Shown: positions 25,592 to 35,010 of the stretch, in pieces
How the letters are laid out: each line of letters starts with the position of its first letter
How positions within the stretch are numbered: the first letter of the stretch is position 1
Assembly: GCA_026225395.1 (NCBI GenBank)
Contig: JAMFSR010000002.1
Location: 35,643 to 99,642, forward strand
Length of the DNA stretch: 64,000 nucleotides
Direction: 5' to 3'
DNA from: Granulicella sapmiensis
GTDB taxonomy: Bacteria > Acidobacteriota > Terriglobia > Terriglobales > Acidobacteriaceae
The notes under the pieces: model-generated
Databases searched by the model: none
What the model saw: only the letters and a program-made list of their open reading frames with translations
Told to the model about the DNA's origin: nothing
Translations under genes and position numbers: made by a program

Positions 25592-26635
25592 ATGCAGATT
25601 GGAATCGACAGCTTCGTAGAAACCACGCTTGGCGGGACACAATCATCCAGCGAGCTCGGCCAGCAACGCGTAGCCCAGCTCGTGGAAGAGATCGAACTCG
25701 CCGACCGCGTCGGCCTGGACGCCTTCGGCATTGGCGAACATCATCGCGAAGAGTACATCGCCTCTTCGCCAGCCGTTCTTCTTGCTGCTGCGGCCGCGCG
25801 CACCAAAAACATTCGCCTCACCAGCGCCGTCACGGTCCTCAGCTCGGACGATCCCGTCCGCGTCTTCCAGGACTTCGCCACGCTCGACCTGATCTCCAAC
25901 GGCCGCGCGGAAATCATCGTCGGCCGCGGCTCGTTCATCGAGTCTTACCCACTCTTCGGCTACGACCTAGAGCACTACGACGAGCTCTTCGCTGAAAAGC
26001 TCGACCTCCTGCTCAAGCTACGCGAAGAAACCCGCGTCACCTGGACCGGCCACCATCGCCCTTCGCTCACCGGCCAAGGCGTTTGGCCACGCCCGGCCCA
26101 AGCGTTGCTGCCCATCCGCCTCGGCGTCGGCGGAACGCCGCAGTCTTTCGTCCGCGCCGGCACGCTCGGCCTTCCGCTCACGGTCGCCATCATCGGTGGC
26201 GAGCCGCACCGTTTCCGTCCGATGGTCGATCTCTACCGCGAAGCCGGCCGCCGCGCCGGCCACTCCGCGGACAAGCTCACCGTCGGCGTGCATGCCATCG
26301 GCTTCGTCGCCGATACTTCACAAGGTGCCGCAGACGACCTCTGGCCTGCTTACTCCACTACTTTCACCCGCATCGGCCGCGAGCGCGGCTGGCCGCCAAC
26401 AAACCGCGCCGCTTTCGACGCCCAGCGTGGCGAGCTCGGTGCGTTCCTCATTGGAGATCCTGACACCGTGGCAAAGAAAATGTGGCACATTAGCGACTCA
26501 CTCGGCGGCGTGGAACGCATCAGCCTGATGATGAGCGGCGGCCCTCTGCCGCACGCCAAGCTCCTGCGCGCGATCGAGCTTCTCGGCACCGCAGTTCGCC
26601 CGCTCGTCAACCCGAACGCATCCTCAGCCTTGTAG
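25592..26635 (+). CDS. LLM-class flavin-dependent oxidoreductase
   Basis: 347-residue luciferase-like TIM barrel. MQIGIDSFVETTLGG, FGIGEHHREEYIASSPAVLLAAAAART and ISNGRAEIIVGRGS are family blocks that bind reduced flavin. No ribosome site is clear; ATG at 25592 gives the family N-terminus, while an in-frame ATG at 25571 adds seven residues. It is divergent from ychF. A monooxygenase or oxidoreductase activity with FMNH2 or F420 is likely; the substrate is not deducible. Confidence 0.88.
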   Translation: MQIGIDSFVETTLGGTQSSSELGQQRVAQLVEEIELADRVGLDAFGIGEHHREEYIASSPAVLLAAAAARTKNIRLTSAVTVLSSDDPVRVFQDFATLDLISNGRAEIIVGRGSFIESYPLFGYDLEHYDELFAEKLDLLLKLREETRVTWTGHHRPSLTGQGVWPRPAQALLPIRLGVGGTPQSFVRAGTLGLPLTVAIIGGEPHRFRPMVDLYREAGRRAGHSADKLTVGVHAIGFVADTSQGAADDLWPAYSTTFTRIGRERGWPPTNRAAFDAQRGELGAFLIGDPDTVAKKMWHISDSLGGVERISLMMSGGPLPHAKLLRAIELLGTAVRPLVNPNASSAL

Positions 26636-26685
26636 CTTCCGCGCTGCACAAGGTACGCTTGGGTTGATCCACCGAGGAGAACTTC

Positions 26686-27282
26686 ATGCAGCGTGCGCGA
26701 ATCGCATTTGGAACCACAGCCCTGGCCGTCCTTCTTGCGCCTGCAATGGCATTCGCGCAAGCGCACGCCGGAACGCCTCCCACGGCGCCGCCGGAAAAGC
26801 CGGCCGCCACCGCCGCTCCCACCGGTCCGACAGGTCCCGCGGCTGAAGTCCAACGGAACTATGCCGCCGTGAAGGCGAACATCCTCAAGTCTGCCGACAA
26901 GATGCCGGCCGAGTTTTACCCTTACAAACCTGAGCCCGATATCCGTACCTTCGCCCGCGTAGTGAACCACGTCTCGGAAGCCCAGCTTCACAGCTGCGGC
27001 GCGGTCAATGGCACAGCACCTACGGCTCTCGCCAAGGTCCCACCTGAAACAGCTGACAAGGCCGAAGTCGTCGATGCTCTCAAAGCCTCCTTCGCCGAGT
27101 GCGACAAGGCCTACGCCTCGCTCACGGACGGCAACGTCGCGGAGATGTTCTCTGTCGGCCCGGTCAAGCGCTCACGCATCGGCGTCCTGTGGGGCAACGC
27201 CTCGCACGACAACGAGCAGTACGCCACACTTGCGCTCTACCTGCGCCTCAAGGACATCGCCCCACCGAGCAGCGAAAAATAA
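26686..27282 (+). CDS. Secreted DinB-family protein
   Basis: 198 residues with a signal peptide (RIAFGTTALAVLLAPAMAFAQ), a Pro/Thr-rich linker, then a DinB-like four-helix bundle: VKANILKSADKMPAEFYPYKP, DIRTFARVVNHVSEAQLHSC, LTDGNVAEMF and WGNASHDNEQYATLALYLR. Three histidine positions (NHVSE, SHDNEQY) are compatible with the metal site of the DinB/YfiT superfamily, but a periplasmic location is unusual relative to cytoplasmic thiol transferases. GGAGAACTTC precedes the ATG. Function unknown. Confidence 0.8.
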   Translation: MQRARIAFGTTALAVLLAPAMAFAQAHAGTPPTAPPEKPAATAAPTGPTGPAAEVQRNYAAVKANILKSADKMPAEFYPYKPEPDIRTFARVVNHVSEAQLHSCGAVNGTAPTALAKVPPETADKAEVVDALKASFAECDKAYASLTDGNVAEMFSVGPVKRSRIGVLWGNASHDNEQYATLALYLRLKDIAPPSSEK

Positions 27283-27346
27283 TCGATTTGACCGGTCGAC
27301 GGATCGCTTGGAGGGCTGTGCGGCAAGGCCTGCAAAGACGCACGGA

Positions 27347-27371
27347 TGGTCCAGCGGCACGCGCTGGACCA
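27347..27371 (+). terminator. Hairpin after DinB-family gene
   Basis: TGGTCCAGCG and CGCTGGACCA form a perfect 10-bp stem with a five-base loop, 65 bp downstream of the stop. There is no T-run, so it could instead be a processing or stabilising hairpin. Confidence 0.35.
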
Positions 27372-27506
27372 AACTCCGTTAACGGATACTCTCCTACTCT
27401 CCACGCTGAAGCCGCTCGTCTCCACGCATGCCTTCTTCTGAAACTCCCATTCTTCAAAAGAAGAGCACGCTCTAAGATGGAGACACCCTTTTCCGGAGTA
27501 ACCCTG

Positions 27507-29297
27507 ATGAATGATCGGCTCAAATGCACCGCTGTCTTTCTGTCCTCAGCATTGGTAGCTTCTTCAACAGCGCAGACTGCTGAAGTTCCTGTCACCGCAC
27601 CGCATGCGATGGTGACGAGCGTGCAGCACTACGCGACCGACGCCGGCGTGGAAGTGTTGCGCGAAGGCGGCAACGCTGTAGATGCGGCGGTGGCTGTAGG
27701 GTTTGCGCTGGCTGTGGTGTATCCGGTGGCGGGAAATATCGGTGGCGGCGGGTTTATGTTGATTCGTCCCGCGAGCGGGAAGTTAGGCGGCGGCAAGCCG
27801 CACTTCCTGGACTATCGCGAAGCAGCGCCTGCGGCGGCGAGCGCGGATATGTATCTCGACGCCAAGGGCAACGTGATTCCGAAGATGTCCACGGTGGGCC
27901 AGAAGGCGAGCGGCGTTCCGGGAAGCGTCGCAGGGCTGACCTATGCGGAGCAGCACTTCGGCAAGCTGGGGCTGAAGAAGGTGATGGCGCCGGCGATCAA
28001 GATGGCGCGAGATGGTTTCGTCGTCGACAGCGCGCTGGCGGGCAACATGCGCAGCGACAGGCTGGGGATGTTTACAGCTTCGAAGCGCATCTTCCAGCGC
28101 GATGGCGATTTCTATAAAGAAGGCGATACGTTCCAGCAGCCGGAGTTGGCGCGAACGCTCGAACGCATTGCCGAGAAGCCCGATGATTTCTACCGCGGCG
28201 CCATGGCGCAGGAGATTGCCGCGTTTGAGAAAGCGAATGGAGGTCTGATTACAGGGGCCGATCTCGCCGCGTACCAATGCAAGGAGCGCGCGCCGCTGGT
28301 GGGACGCTATCGCGGGCTGGAAGTGGTGAGCGCGCCGCCGCCAAGCTCCGGCGGTGTGGTGCTGATGGAGATTTTGAACATCCTCGGTGGCTATGACCTG
28401 ACGAAGTTTGGTGGCGATCGTTCGCCAGGGCAGGTGCACTACATCAGCGAGGCGTTTCGTCGGGCGTTTATGGATCGAGCGGATTTTCTCGGCGATCCGG
28501 ACTTCAACCCCGCGATGCCGATCGCGCAGATGATGAACCCGAAGTACGCCGCGGCGTGGCGCACAACGATCGATCCGGTGAAGCCTTCGCCAAGTGCGAC
28601 GCTGGTGCGTCCGGCGGGGTTTATGCCGGAGGCGCCGAGCTTGAAACTCGATCATGAGTCGAAGGAGACGACGCATTACTCGGTGGTCGATGCGGCCGGC
28701 AATGCGGTGAGTGTAACGACGACGCTTAATTTTTACTTCGGCTCGGGCGTGACGGTGGATGGGCTGGGCTTTGTGCTGAACGACGAGATGGATGACTTTG
28801 CGAGCAAGGTCGGTGTGCCGAACGGATTCGGGTTGATTCAGGGGCCGGCGAATGCGATCGCCGCGGGTAAGAGGCCGCTGAGCGCCATGGCACCGACGGT
28901 GGTCAGCGAGATGCCGCATCACTTCCTATGGGTGAAGAAGCCGGGCAAGCTGCGGCTGGTACTGGGCTCGCCGGGAGGACCGACGATTATCACCACCGTG
29001 GCGAACGACATCGTTTCGATGGTGGACAACGGACTGAATGTGCAGGCGGCTGCGGACGCGCCGCGGTTTCATCATCAGTGGATGCCGGACACGCTACAGT
29101 TTGAAAAGGAGTTCCCGGTGGATACAATCTCGAGGCTGAAGGCCGATGGTTACACCGTGAAGCGGCTGGGCGAGTTCGACGAGAAGACGCCCGGTAAGTG
29201 GGGCGATAGCGCGATGATCGCGGCCGATCCAAAGACGGGATTGCTGTCGGGGTCGAATGACAAGCGGTATCTGTTTGGGAAGGCTGCGGGGTATTAG
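27507..29297 (+). CDS. ggt: Gamma-glutamyltransferase
   Basis: 596-residue N-terminal nucleophile hydrolase that hydrolyses or transfers gamma-glutamyl groups of glutathione-like substrates in the periplasm. A signal peptide (KCTAVFLSSALVASSTAQ) is followed by the large subunit (GGNAVDAAVAVGFALAVVYP, GNIGGGGFMLI). The autocleavage site is before the threonine of ETTHYSVVDAAGNAVS, starting the small subunit, which has NDEMDDF and GKRPLSAMAPTVV as expected. The start at 27507 follows GGAG; an in-frame ATG ten codons earlier exists. It is convergent with the M50 gene and overlaps it by 4 nt. Confidence 0.93.
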   Translation: MNDRLKCTAVFLSSALVASSTAQTAEVPVTAPHAMVTSVQHYATDAGVEVLREGGNAVDAAVAVGFALAVVYPVAGNIGGGGFMLIRPASGKLGGGKPHFLDYREAAPAAASADMYLDAKGNVIPKMSTVGQKASGVPGSVAGLTYAEQHFGKLGLKKVMAPAIKMARDGFVVDSALAGNMRSDRLGMFTASKRIFQRDGDFYKEGDTFQQPELARTLERIAEKPDDFYRGAMAQEIAAFEKANGGLITGADLAAYQCKERAPLVGRYRGLEVVSAPPPSSGGVVLMEILNILGGYDLTKFGGDRSPGQVHYISEAFRRAFMDRADFLGDPDFNPAMPIAQMMNPKYAAAWRTTIDPVKPSPSATLVRPAGFMPEAPSLKLDHESKETTHYSVVDAAGNAVSVTTTLNFYFGSGVTVDGLGFVLNDEMDDFASKVGVPNGFGLIQGPANAIAAGKRPLSAMAPTVVSEMPHHFLWVKKPGKLRLVLGSPGGPTIITTVANDIVSMVDNGLNVQAAADAPRFHHQWMPDTLQFEKEFPVDTISRLKADGYTVKRLGEFDEKTPGKWGDSAMIAADPKTGLLSGSNDKRYLFGKAAGY

Positions 29298-30043
29298 GAC
29301 TTAGAAGCTTCGGCATTCGAGAGGATGCCATTACCGCCGGTGCCTGTGATACCACGTTCGCATATAGCTATTGCGTTCTGCAGGGCTTTTTCCATTTCCC
29401 TATTGTCGAGTCGGCCCTTATTTCGTATAAGTGTTTCTCCCGCGATGAGCTTGGCGGATGACCATTGGCTTGTACTCATGCAATCTCGAATTTGAACTAC
29501 TGCTTCCAGGTAAGCATTCAGAGAACGCATCTTTGCCTTTCGCTTTTCACTAAAGAGTAGGTCTAATGTCTGCTGTCCATCGGTCTGATGTCGACCGCCC
29601 CCAATCGGTAAGAGGTTCGCAATCCCGAATAAAAGCGACGCTATGAAATAGAACATCGCAAATAGTCCCAGTCTGGGTCCAAATCGCGAGAGAAACGCCA
29701 CAACGAACGCCGTGCCGATATTGGCGCAAGGGCCGCCTAGAACCATAGCGATGAAGCGAACTCGTAGTCTCTTCAAAGGCTTGTCTGGATACATGATTAC
29801 GCGAGCGGTTACGAGCCATTGAAGCCTTAGTTGCAGTTTCCAGCCGCCTGATGCTAGCCAACAAACGTTCCCGACCCTAAATTCTTTACATTTGAATCCC
29901 AATATTGATCCGGTTAGGTAATGGCCAAATTCGTGAACACTGGTAATCAGAAAAAGGCCAACATAGACCAGAACAGACCACTTCAAATCAGTCGCTAATC
30001 TGTGAAAGCTCGCGGTAACAGATGGTGAGATTATGGCTGACAT
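29294..30043 (-). CDS. M50-type membrane metalloprotease homologue
   Basis: 249 residues. A first span (SVLVYVGLFLITSVHEFGHYLTG) carries the zinc motif HEFGH (37-41); a second motif NLLPIGGGRHQTDGQQ fits the NxxPxxxxDG zinc-ligand loop of site-2 proteases. The C-terminal 100 residues are cytoplasmic and helical, with no PDZ domain. Base composition is visibly poorer in GC than the neighbours (for example TTTACATTTG, AATATTGATC), a hint of recent acquisition. Substrate unknown. Confidence 0.75.
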   Translation of the reverse strand: MSAIISPSVTASFHRLATDLKWSVLVYVGLFLITSVHEFGHYLTGSILGFKCKEFRVGNVCWLASGGWKLQLRLQWLVTARVIMYPDKPLKRLRVRFIAMVLGGPCANIGTAFVVAFLSRFGPRLGLFAMFYFIASLLFGIANLLPIGGGRHQTDGQQTLDLLFSEKRKAKMRSLNAYLEAVVQIRDCMSTSQWSSAKLIAGETLIRNKGRLDNREMEKALQNAIAICERGITGTGGNGILSNAEASKS

Positions 30044-30070
30044 CGAGATGGTGTCAGTCTAACCGCGATG

Positions 30071-30793
30071 CTACTTGTGCAGCGCGGTGTCGATGGCTTT
30101 CTGTGCGAGTGGCTCCATGATGGCGTAGCCGGCGGCGTTGGGGTGGACGCCGTCGAGGCTGATGCCGGGCTTCATGCCGCCATCGGGAGTGGACATCGGC
30201 GTGTAGTAGTCGAGGTATATGAACTTCTTTTGCGCGCAGTAGGTGGCGATCCATTGATTGAGCGCCTGGATCTTGGGCGCGGGCCCAAGGCCTTTGCGCC
30301 ATGGGTAGTCAGCCACGGGCAACACGGAAGCGAGGATGACGCGAATGCCGTTGGCCTGTGCAAGCTCGGCCATTGAGGTCAGGTTATCTTCGATCATTTC
30401 GAGCGTGGAAGGGCCGGTGTTGCCCGCAATGTCGTTGGTGCCGGCGAGGATAACCACTGCGGAAGGATGCAAGTCGAGCACATCCTGGCGGAAGCGGAGG
30501 AGCATCTGTGGCGTGGTTTGGCCGCTGATGCCGCGGTTGACGTAGGGCTTGCCGGGGAAGAACGTGCCGCCGTTGTGGACCCAGGCGTCGGTGATGGAGT
30601 CTCCGAAGAAGACGACGCGGCCCTTTTCCATGGGAGCCAGTGTCGCATTGGCGGAGGCGTAGCGGTGGAGGCCGGCGAAGTCGTCGAGCTTGAGGAGGAG
30701 CTGCGATTGCGTGGGCGCGGCTTGCTGGGCGAGGACAATAAGGGCTGTTGAACCAATGGCGACCGTGGCAAGGAGCTTCAGGGAATTTTTCAT
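30071..30793 (-). CDS. Secreted SGNH/GDSL hydrolase
   Basis: 240 residues. Signal peptide KLLATVAIGSTALIVLAQQA, then block I VFFGDSITDAW with nucleophile S66, block III VILAGTNDIA and block V DGVHPNAAGY with the catalytic Asp-His. This is the platelet-activating-factor-acetylhydrolase-like group of lipases/acylesterases, often removing acetyl groups from polysaccharides. The start MKNSLK has GAGGA six bases upstream; an ATG four codons earlier is also possible. Divergent from the isomerase at 30901. Confidence 0.88.
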   Translation of the reverse strand: MKNSLKLLATVAIGSTALIVLAQQAAPTQSQLLLKLDDFAGLHRYASANATLAPMEKGRVVFFGDSITDAWVHNGGTFFPGKPYVNRGISGQTTPQMLLRFRQDVLDLHPSAVVILAGTNDIAGNTGPSTLEMIEDNLTSMAELAQANGIRVILASVLPVADYPWRKGLGPAPKIQALNQWIATYCAQKKFIYLDYYTPMSTPDGGMKPGISLDGVHPNAAGYAIMEPLAQKAIDTALHK

Positions 30794-30900
30794 CGCAATC
30801 CTCATGTTCCCTTCAGATTTTATGCGCGCGCGACGTGGTTCGCGAAGGGTTTCGGCGATGTGCAGAGCGGCTGCGGTCTGGTTGCGATAACTTGGAAGAG

Positions 30901-31767
30901 ATGCAACAAGGAATCTCGACACATATTTTTCTTCCGCGACGGCTTTCGTCCGGGCTTCTGGATACGCTTGTCGCTGCGGGCGCGAGCACCATTGAGGTGT
31001 TTGCGGCGCGGCACCACTTCGATTACACCGATGCAGGTGCTGTGCGCGAACTGGCGAACTGGTTTCGGTCGGCCGATGGTGTGACCGCAACGATGCACAT
31101 GCCTCTGTATCCGGATGCGGAATGGAGCCGGCACACAGCGCCGACGCTGGATTTGATCAGCGCCTCGAAGGCTGCGCGGATTGAAGCACAGGACGAGGTG
31201 AAGCGCGCGCTGGAAGCGGCGGAGCAGGTACCCTTCAAGACATGCATGATTCACCTGGGACTGAAAGATGATCGGTGGGATGGCCGATCGCTCGACGACT
31301 CGCTTTCGGCGATTGAACACTTGAAAGCGTTCGCTGGGCCGTTAGGAATGAAGCTGCTTCTGGAGAACTTATCGAACGAAGTGGCGACGCCGGAGAACCT
31401 GGTGGAGATCGTTCGTGTAGGGCACTTTGCGAATATGGGGTTCTGCCTGGACATGGGGCATGCAAACTTGGCGGAGCCGATTCCGGAGACAAGGCAGACT
31501 CCGGCGAAGTCAGGCATTGAGCAGGCATTTGAGGCGTTCGGCGACAGGCTCGTGGAGATGCATCTGCACGACAACCACGGCGACCGTGATGAACACCTGT
31601 GGCCCGGCGACGGGGACATCGACTGGAAAGCGGTGGCCACACATGTCGCCTCAATGAAGACGCAGCCGGTCGGGGTGATGGAGATTGCGCATGAGTTGGG
31701 CGAAGAGACCAGCAAGGTAGCGGAGAAGGCAAAGCGCGCGTGGGATCTTCTCGCGGCGGGAGCGTAG
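30901..31767 (+). CDS. Sugar phosphate isomerase/epimerase-like TIM-barrel protein
   Basis: 288 residues with the AP-endonuclease-2-like barrel pattern: GASTIEVFAARHHFDY, MIHLGLKD, LLLENLSNE, GFCLDMGHANLAEP, VEMHLHDNHGDRDEHLWPGDGDIDW and VGVMEIAHE. The His/Glu/Asp metal ligands typical for xylose-isomerase-like epimerases are present at strand ends (E of LLLEN, D of CLDMGH, H of HLHDNHG, E of MEIAHE). It starts an operon with the GNAT gene (3 bp gap) and asnS (11 bp gap). The substrate is unknown. Confidence 0.85.
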   Translation: MQQGISTHIFLPRRLSSGLLDTLVAAGASTIEVFAARHHFDYTDAGAVRELANWFRSADGVTATMHMPLYPDAEWSRHTAPTLDLISASKAARIEAQDEVKRALEAAEQVPFKTCMIHLGLKDDRWDGRSLDDSLSAIEHLKAFAGPLGMKLLLENLSNEVATPENLVEIVRVGHFANMGFCLDMGHANLAEPIPETRQTPAKSGIEQAFEAFGDRLVEMHLHDNHGDRDEHLWPGDGDIDWKAVATHVASMKTQPVGVMEIAHELGEETSKVAEKAKRAWDLLAAGA

Positions 31768-31770
31768 ATC

Positions 31771-32301
31771 ATGCCGCCGCCACCGACAGCTCGTCTAACG
31801 TTTCGAAGCTGGAGCATGGAGGACTCTGCTCTCGCGGAAGCGCTATGGTGCGATGAAGACGTAACGCATTTTTTTGGCGGTGCCATGACGCCGGAGCAGG
31901 CCCGCGCGCGGATGGATGCAGAACGCGATCGCGAGCAGCAGTTGGGGATCCAGTATTGGCCGATGTTCCTGCGGGAGACGGGAGAGTTTGCCGGTTGTGC
32001 CGGCCTTCGACCCTGGCAGTATGACCCCGGAATCACAGAGGTAGGCGTACACCTGATGCGATCTGCGTGGAGTCATCGGTTGGGCGAAGAGGCTGTGCGC
32101 GCGATGCTCGCCTATGGGTTCGAGACGCTGGGCTTGCCCGTTCTTGTGGCCGGACATGGGGCGGAGCACGAGAACTCGCGCAAGCTGCTGGAACGTTTGA
32201 GATTTCGATATACCCACAGCGCGGCGTGGGGACCGAAAGAAATCGAAGTGAAGTTGTACGCGCTTGAGGCGGCTGAGTGGCGGAGCCATCCGAGCGCGTA
32301 A
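31771..32301 (+). CDS. GNAT-family N-acetyltransferase
   Basis: 176-residue acetyl-CoA-dependent acetyltransferase of the RimJ/RimL-like group. [21 protein letters not shown] opens the fold, [16 protein letters not shown] and [24 protein letters not shown] form the acetyl-CoA loop region, and [17 protein letters not shown] is the usual alpha4-beta7 motif. Target (protein N-terminus or small amine) unknown. Positioned between the isomerase and asnS in one likely transcript. Confidence 0.87.
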   Translation: MPPPPTARLTFRSWSMEDSALAEALWCDEDVTHFFGGAMTPEQARARMDAERDREQQLGIQYWPMFLRETGEFAGCAGLRPWQYDPGITEVGVHLMRSAWSHRLGEEAVRAMLAYGFETLGLPVLVAGHGAEHENSRKLLERLRFRYTHSAAWGPKEIEVKLYALEAAEWRSHPSA

Positions 32302-32312
32302 ACTTGTGGTGT

Positions 32313-33659
32313 ATGTCTACTGTCTCTTCTGCTCCTCTCACTACGATTGCTTCCATTGGCCAGTACGAAGGCCAGAGCGTCACGCTTCGCGGCTGGCTGT
32401 ATAACCTTCGCTCTTCCGGCAAGCTGTTGTTCCCAACTTTTCGCGATGGCACTGGGACGATCCAGGGCATTGTGCCCAAAGCTGCCGTGCCGGAGGAGCT
32501 CTTCGAGACGCTGAAGAACCTCACTCTCGAATCCAGCGTCGTTGTGACCGGCAAGGTGCGGGCGGACTCGCGCGCGCCGAGTGGGTTTGAGCTGGACGTG
32601 GAAGACGTCATCGTAACGCAGCGCATTCCGGATGAGACCCCGTATCCGATCCAGCTGAAAGAAGCGGGTGTTGATTTCCTGATGGAGCATCGGCATCTAT
32701 GGATACGGACACCGCGGCAGTCGGCGATCCTCCGGGTGCGTGCGACGATCATGCGCGCGGCGGCGGAGTACTTCGATACGAACGGCTTCTTTCGCACCGA
32801 TCCGCCGATCCTCACACCAAATGCCTGCGAGGGAACAAGCGAGCTGTTTGAGATGGAGTACTTCGACAACGACAAGGCGTACCTGACCCAGAGCGGTCAG
32901 TTATATATCGAAGCCACTGCGATGGCGCTGGGCAAGGTGTACTCGTTTGGGCCGACGTTCCGCGCGGAGAAGTCGAAGACACGCCGGCACCTGACGGAGT
33001 TTTGGATGATCGAGCCGGAGGTGACGTACCTCGAGCTCGATGGCTTGATGTCGCTGGCCGAAGGCTTTCTGACCCACATCGTGGCGCGGGTACTCGAAGC
33101 GCACCGCGGTGACCTGAAGGTGATTGGTAAGGATGTGACAAAGCTGGAGGCAATCACGGCACCAGGAGAGTTTCCACGCCTCAGCTATGACGACGCGCAC
33201 AAGATGCTCCTCGACGCGCATGCGAAGGGTTTGATCGAGAACGCGCATGTGTACGGCGACGACTTCGGCTCTCCCGATGAAACCTACATCTCGAATCAGT
33301 TCGAGAAGCCGGTCATGGTGCATCGCTATCCGGCGGAGGTAAAGGCGTTCTACATGCAGCCCGATCCTCTGGACCCTACCAGAGCTCTATGTGTCGATGT
33401 GCTCGCACCCGAAGGCTACGGCGAGATTATCGGCGGCTCCCAGCGCGTAGACAGCTACGACCTGCTCAAAAGCCGCATCGAGCAGCATGGCCTTCCGATG
33501 GACGCATTCCAGTGGTATCTCGACCTGCGCAAGTACGGCAGCGTACCGCACTCAGGCTTTGGCATGGGCATCGAGCGCTGCGTGGCATGGATCTGCGGGC
33601 TGGAGCATGTGCGCGAGACGATCCCTTTTGCGCGGACGCTGAATCGAATCTATCCGTAA
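32313..33659 (+). CDS. asnS: Asparaginyl-tRNA synthetase
   Basis: 448-residue class IIb synthetase charging tRNA-Asn. The N-terminal OB-fold ([24 protein letters not shown]) is followed by the catalytic domain with motif 2 [21 protein letters not shown] split around [10 protein letters not shown] and motif 3 [12 protein letters not shown]. The motif set and [14 protein letters not shown] point to AsnS rather than AspS, which has a long insertion that is absent here. The presence of asnS suggests direct charging rather than only the amidotransferase route. ATG at 32313 is the family start. Confidence 0.95.
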   Translation: MSTVSSAPLTTIASIGQYEGQSVTLRGWLYNLRSSGKLLFPTFRDGTGTIQGIVPKAAVPEELFETLKNLTLESSVVVTGKVRADSRAPSGFELDVEDVIVTQRIPDETPYPIQLKEAGVDFLMEHRHLWIRTPRQSAILRVRATIMRAAAEYFDTNGFFRTDPPILTPNACEGTSELFEMEYFDNDKAYLTQSGQLYIEATAMALGKVYSFGPTFRAEKSKTRRHLTEFWMIEPEVTYLELDGLMSLAEGFLTHIVARVLEAHRGDLKVIGKDVTKLEAITAPGEFPRLSYDDAHKMLLDAHAKGLIENAHVYGDDFGSPDETYISNQFEKPVMVHRYPAEVKAFYMQPDPLDPTRALCVDVLAPEGYGEIIGGSQRVDSYDLLKSRIEQHGLPMDAFQWYLDLRKYGSVPHSGFGMGIERCVAWICGLEHVRETIPFARTLNRIYP

Positions 33660-33670
33660 CGCCACTCGTC

Positions 33671-33865
33671 TTATCTGCGGCGAAGTAACAGCGCGATGAT
33701 CAATACCAGGAACAAGAGACCGATGCCGCCGGGCCAGATGAACCAGCCGCCGCTGCTGGAGTAGCCGACGGCAACGCATCCGTTGAGCATTGGGGTGCAG
33801 GCCAAGGTTGCGATCAAGAGTGCGGCAGCTGTGGCTGCATTGTCGTGACTATCGCTGTGTTTCAA
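33671..33865 (-). CDS. Small membrane-anchored lipoprotein-like protein
   Basis: 64 residues from a TTG start preceded by GAGGTGA. LIATLACTPMLNGC resembles a lipoprotein signal with cysteine at the lipobox end, and the C-terminus is a second hydrophobic span (GIGLLFLVLIIALLLRRR) ending in arginines. A short Ser/Gly segment lies between. It is convergent with asnS (11 bp between stops). No family name is known to me. Confidence 0.55.
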   Translation of the reverse strand: MKHSDSHDNAATAAALLIATLACTPMLNGCVAVGYSSSGGWFIWPGGIGLLFLVLIIALLLRRR

Positions 33866-33924
33866 TTTAATCGGATCACCTCGCGTCTGTTTTGTGATGC
33901 GGAAGTTGAGTCTCGCGTAGCTCT

Positions 33925-34980
33925 TCACCGTCCCCCGTCCCACCACGTAATTCCATCCGGCTCGATCCCCACATCAATAGTTGCAATACGTTCAAGCTTC
34001 ACGAGATCAACCACGGCAACAATGTTGTCCCGCGGACAGGCGATGAAAGCGCGATCACCCTCGGGCGATATCTGAATCCCCGAAGCCCCGCGCTCCTCAA
34101 TCGGAATAAGCTTAAGCACCTTACGGCTATGCGCATCAACTACAACCAGCTCCTTGCCCGTGTGCGTGGTGATGATCACGCGCGAGCCGTCCGGCGTAAA
34201 GCGGACACGGTTCGCTCCGAGTGTGCCGGCATTGAAGCTGGCCGAAACTTTGTTCGCGGTGAGATCGAGCACCGAGATTGTCCCGTCTGCATTGCCAACC
34301 CACGCCTCACGCTCATCAGGCGAAACAGCAAAGCCTTCCGCCTTCTCGCCGACGGGAAGCAGCGTGGCATGCCAGTCCGGCTGCGGGTTGGGCTTATACG
34401 GTTGTGCGGCGCCGGTGTTCACGCGCGGCTCGTTAAGGTCGAAGACGGTCATCGTGCCCGCTCCCGCATTCGCGGCGAGCATCTTTTTGCCGTCCCGCGA
34501 GATCCAGAGCATGTGCGTATTGTCCTTCCCGGTGCCCAGGACCCCCAGCACGCGACCGGTCGCAGCATCGAGTTCGCCAATCGCCTTGGAGCCAACCGCA
34601 GTAACCCAAAGCTTGTCACCATGGACGGCCAGACCATGCACCCCGCGCAGCGGCGCCGGATTGAAGGCCGGCAGCGGTTTGGCGTGGACAAGGTCGACCC
34701 GCGAGATCGACTGCAGTGTGCCATCGCCCAGCTGCGAGATAAAGGCCGTGCAGTCGTCAGAGCCAACCACAACTTCGTGCGGGTCTTCTCCCACGGGAAC
34801 GCGAGCGATCACTTTATAGGTTGCAGCATCCACGATAGCGAGCGCGCGTGACTGCTTTGCGCTTACAAGGATGGCGCCATGCTGCCGGAGAGCTGTTTGC
34901 TGGGCGGGTATGGCCGAAAAGGCGGCGCAGAGAAGAGTGCTGAAGATCACGTGCAGGCTGCGCGGTGCAGAAAGCTTCAT
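33925..34980 (-). CDS. Secreted YVTN-type beta-propeller protein
   Basis: 351 residues. Signal peptide SLHVIFSTLLCAAFSAIPAQQ is followed by about seven blade repeats of the YVTN/cytochrome-d1 type (AIVDAATYKVIARVPVGEDPHEV, ISVLDLTANKVSASFNAGTLGANRV, VVDAHSRKVLKLIPIEER), each with a D-x-x-x-x-K-V strand pair. Such propellers bind proteins or act as scaffold; without heme-binding histidines a redox role is not indicated. No enzyme partner is adjacent. Confidence 0.85.
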   Translation of the reverse strand: MKLSAPRSLHVIFSTLLCAAFSAIPAQQTALRQHGAILVSAKQSRALAIVDAATYKVIARVPVGEDPHEVVVGSDDCTAFISQLGDGTLQSISRVDLVHAKPLPAFNPAPLRGVHGLAVHGDKLWVTAVGSKAIGELDAATGRVLGVLGTGKDNTHMLWISRDGKKMLAANAGAGTMTVFDLNEPRVNTGAAQPYKPNPQPDWHATLLPVGEKAEGFAVSPDEREAWVGNADGTISVLDLTANKVSASFNAGTLGANRVRFTPDGSRVIITTHTGKELVVVDAHSRKVLKLIPIEERGASGIQISPEGDRAFIACPRDNIVAVVDLVKLERIATIDVGIEPDGITWWDGGR

Positions 34981-35010
34981 ACGATCCAGCTTATCGTCGG
35001 AAGGCTCAAA

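Noticed and set aside
27783..28922. Minus-strand open frame of 379 codons
   Set aside because: It is antisense within gamma-glutamyltransferase, and is His/Arg/Leu-rich without any motif.
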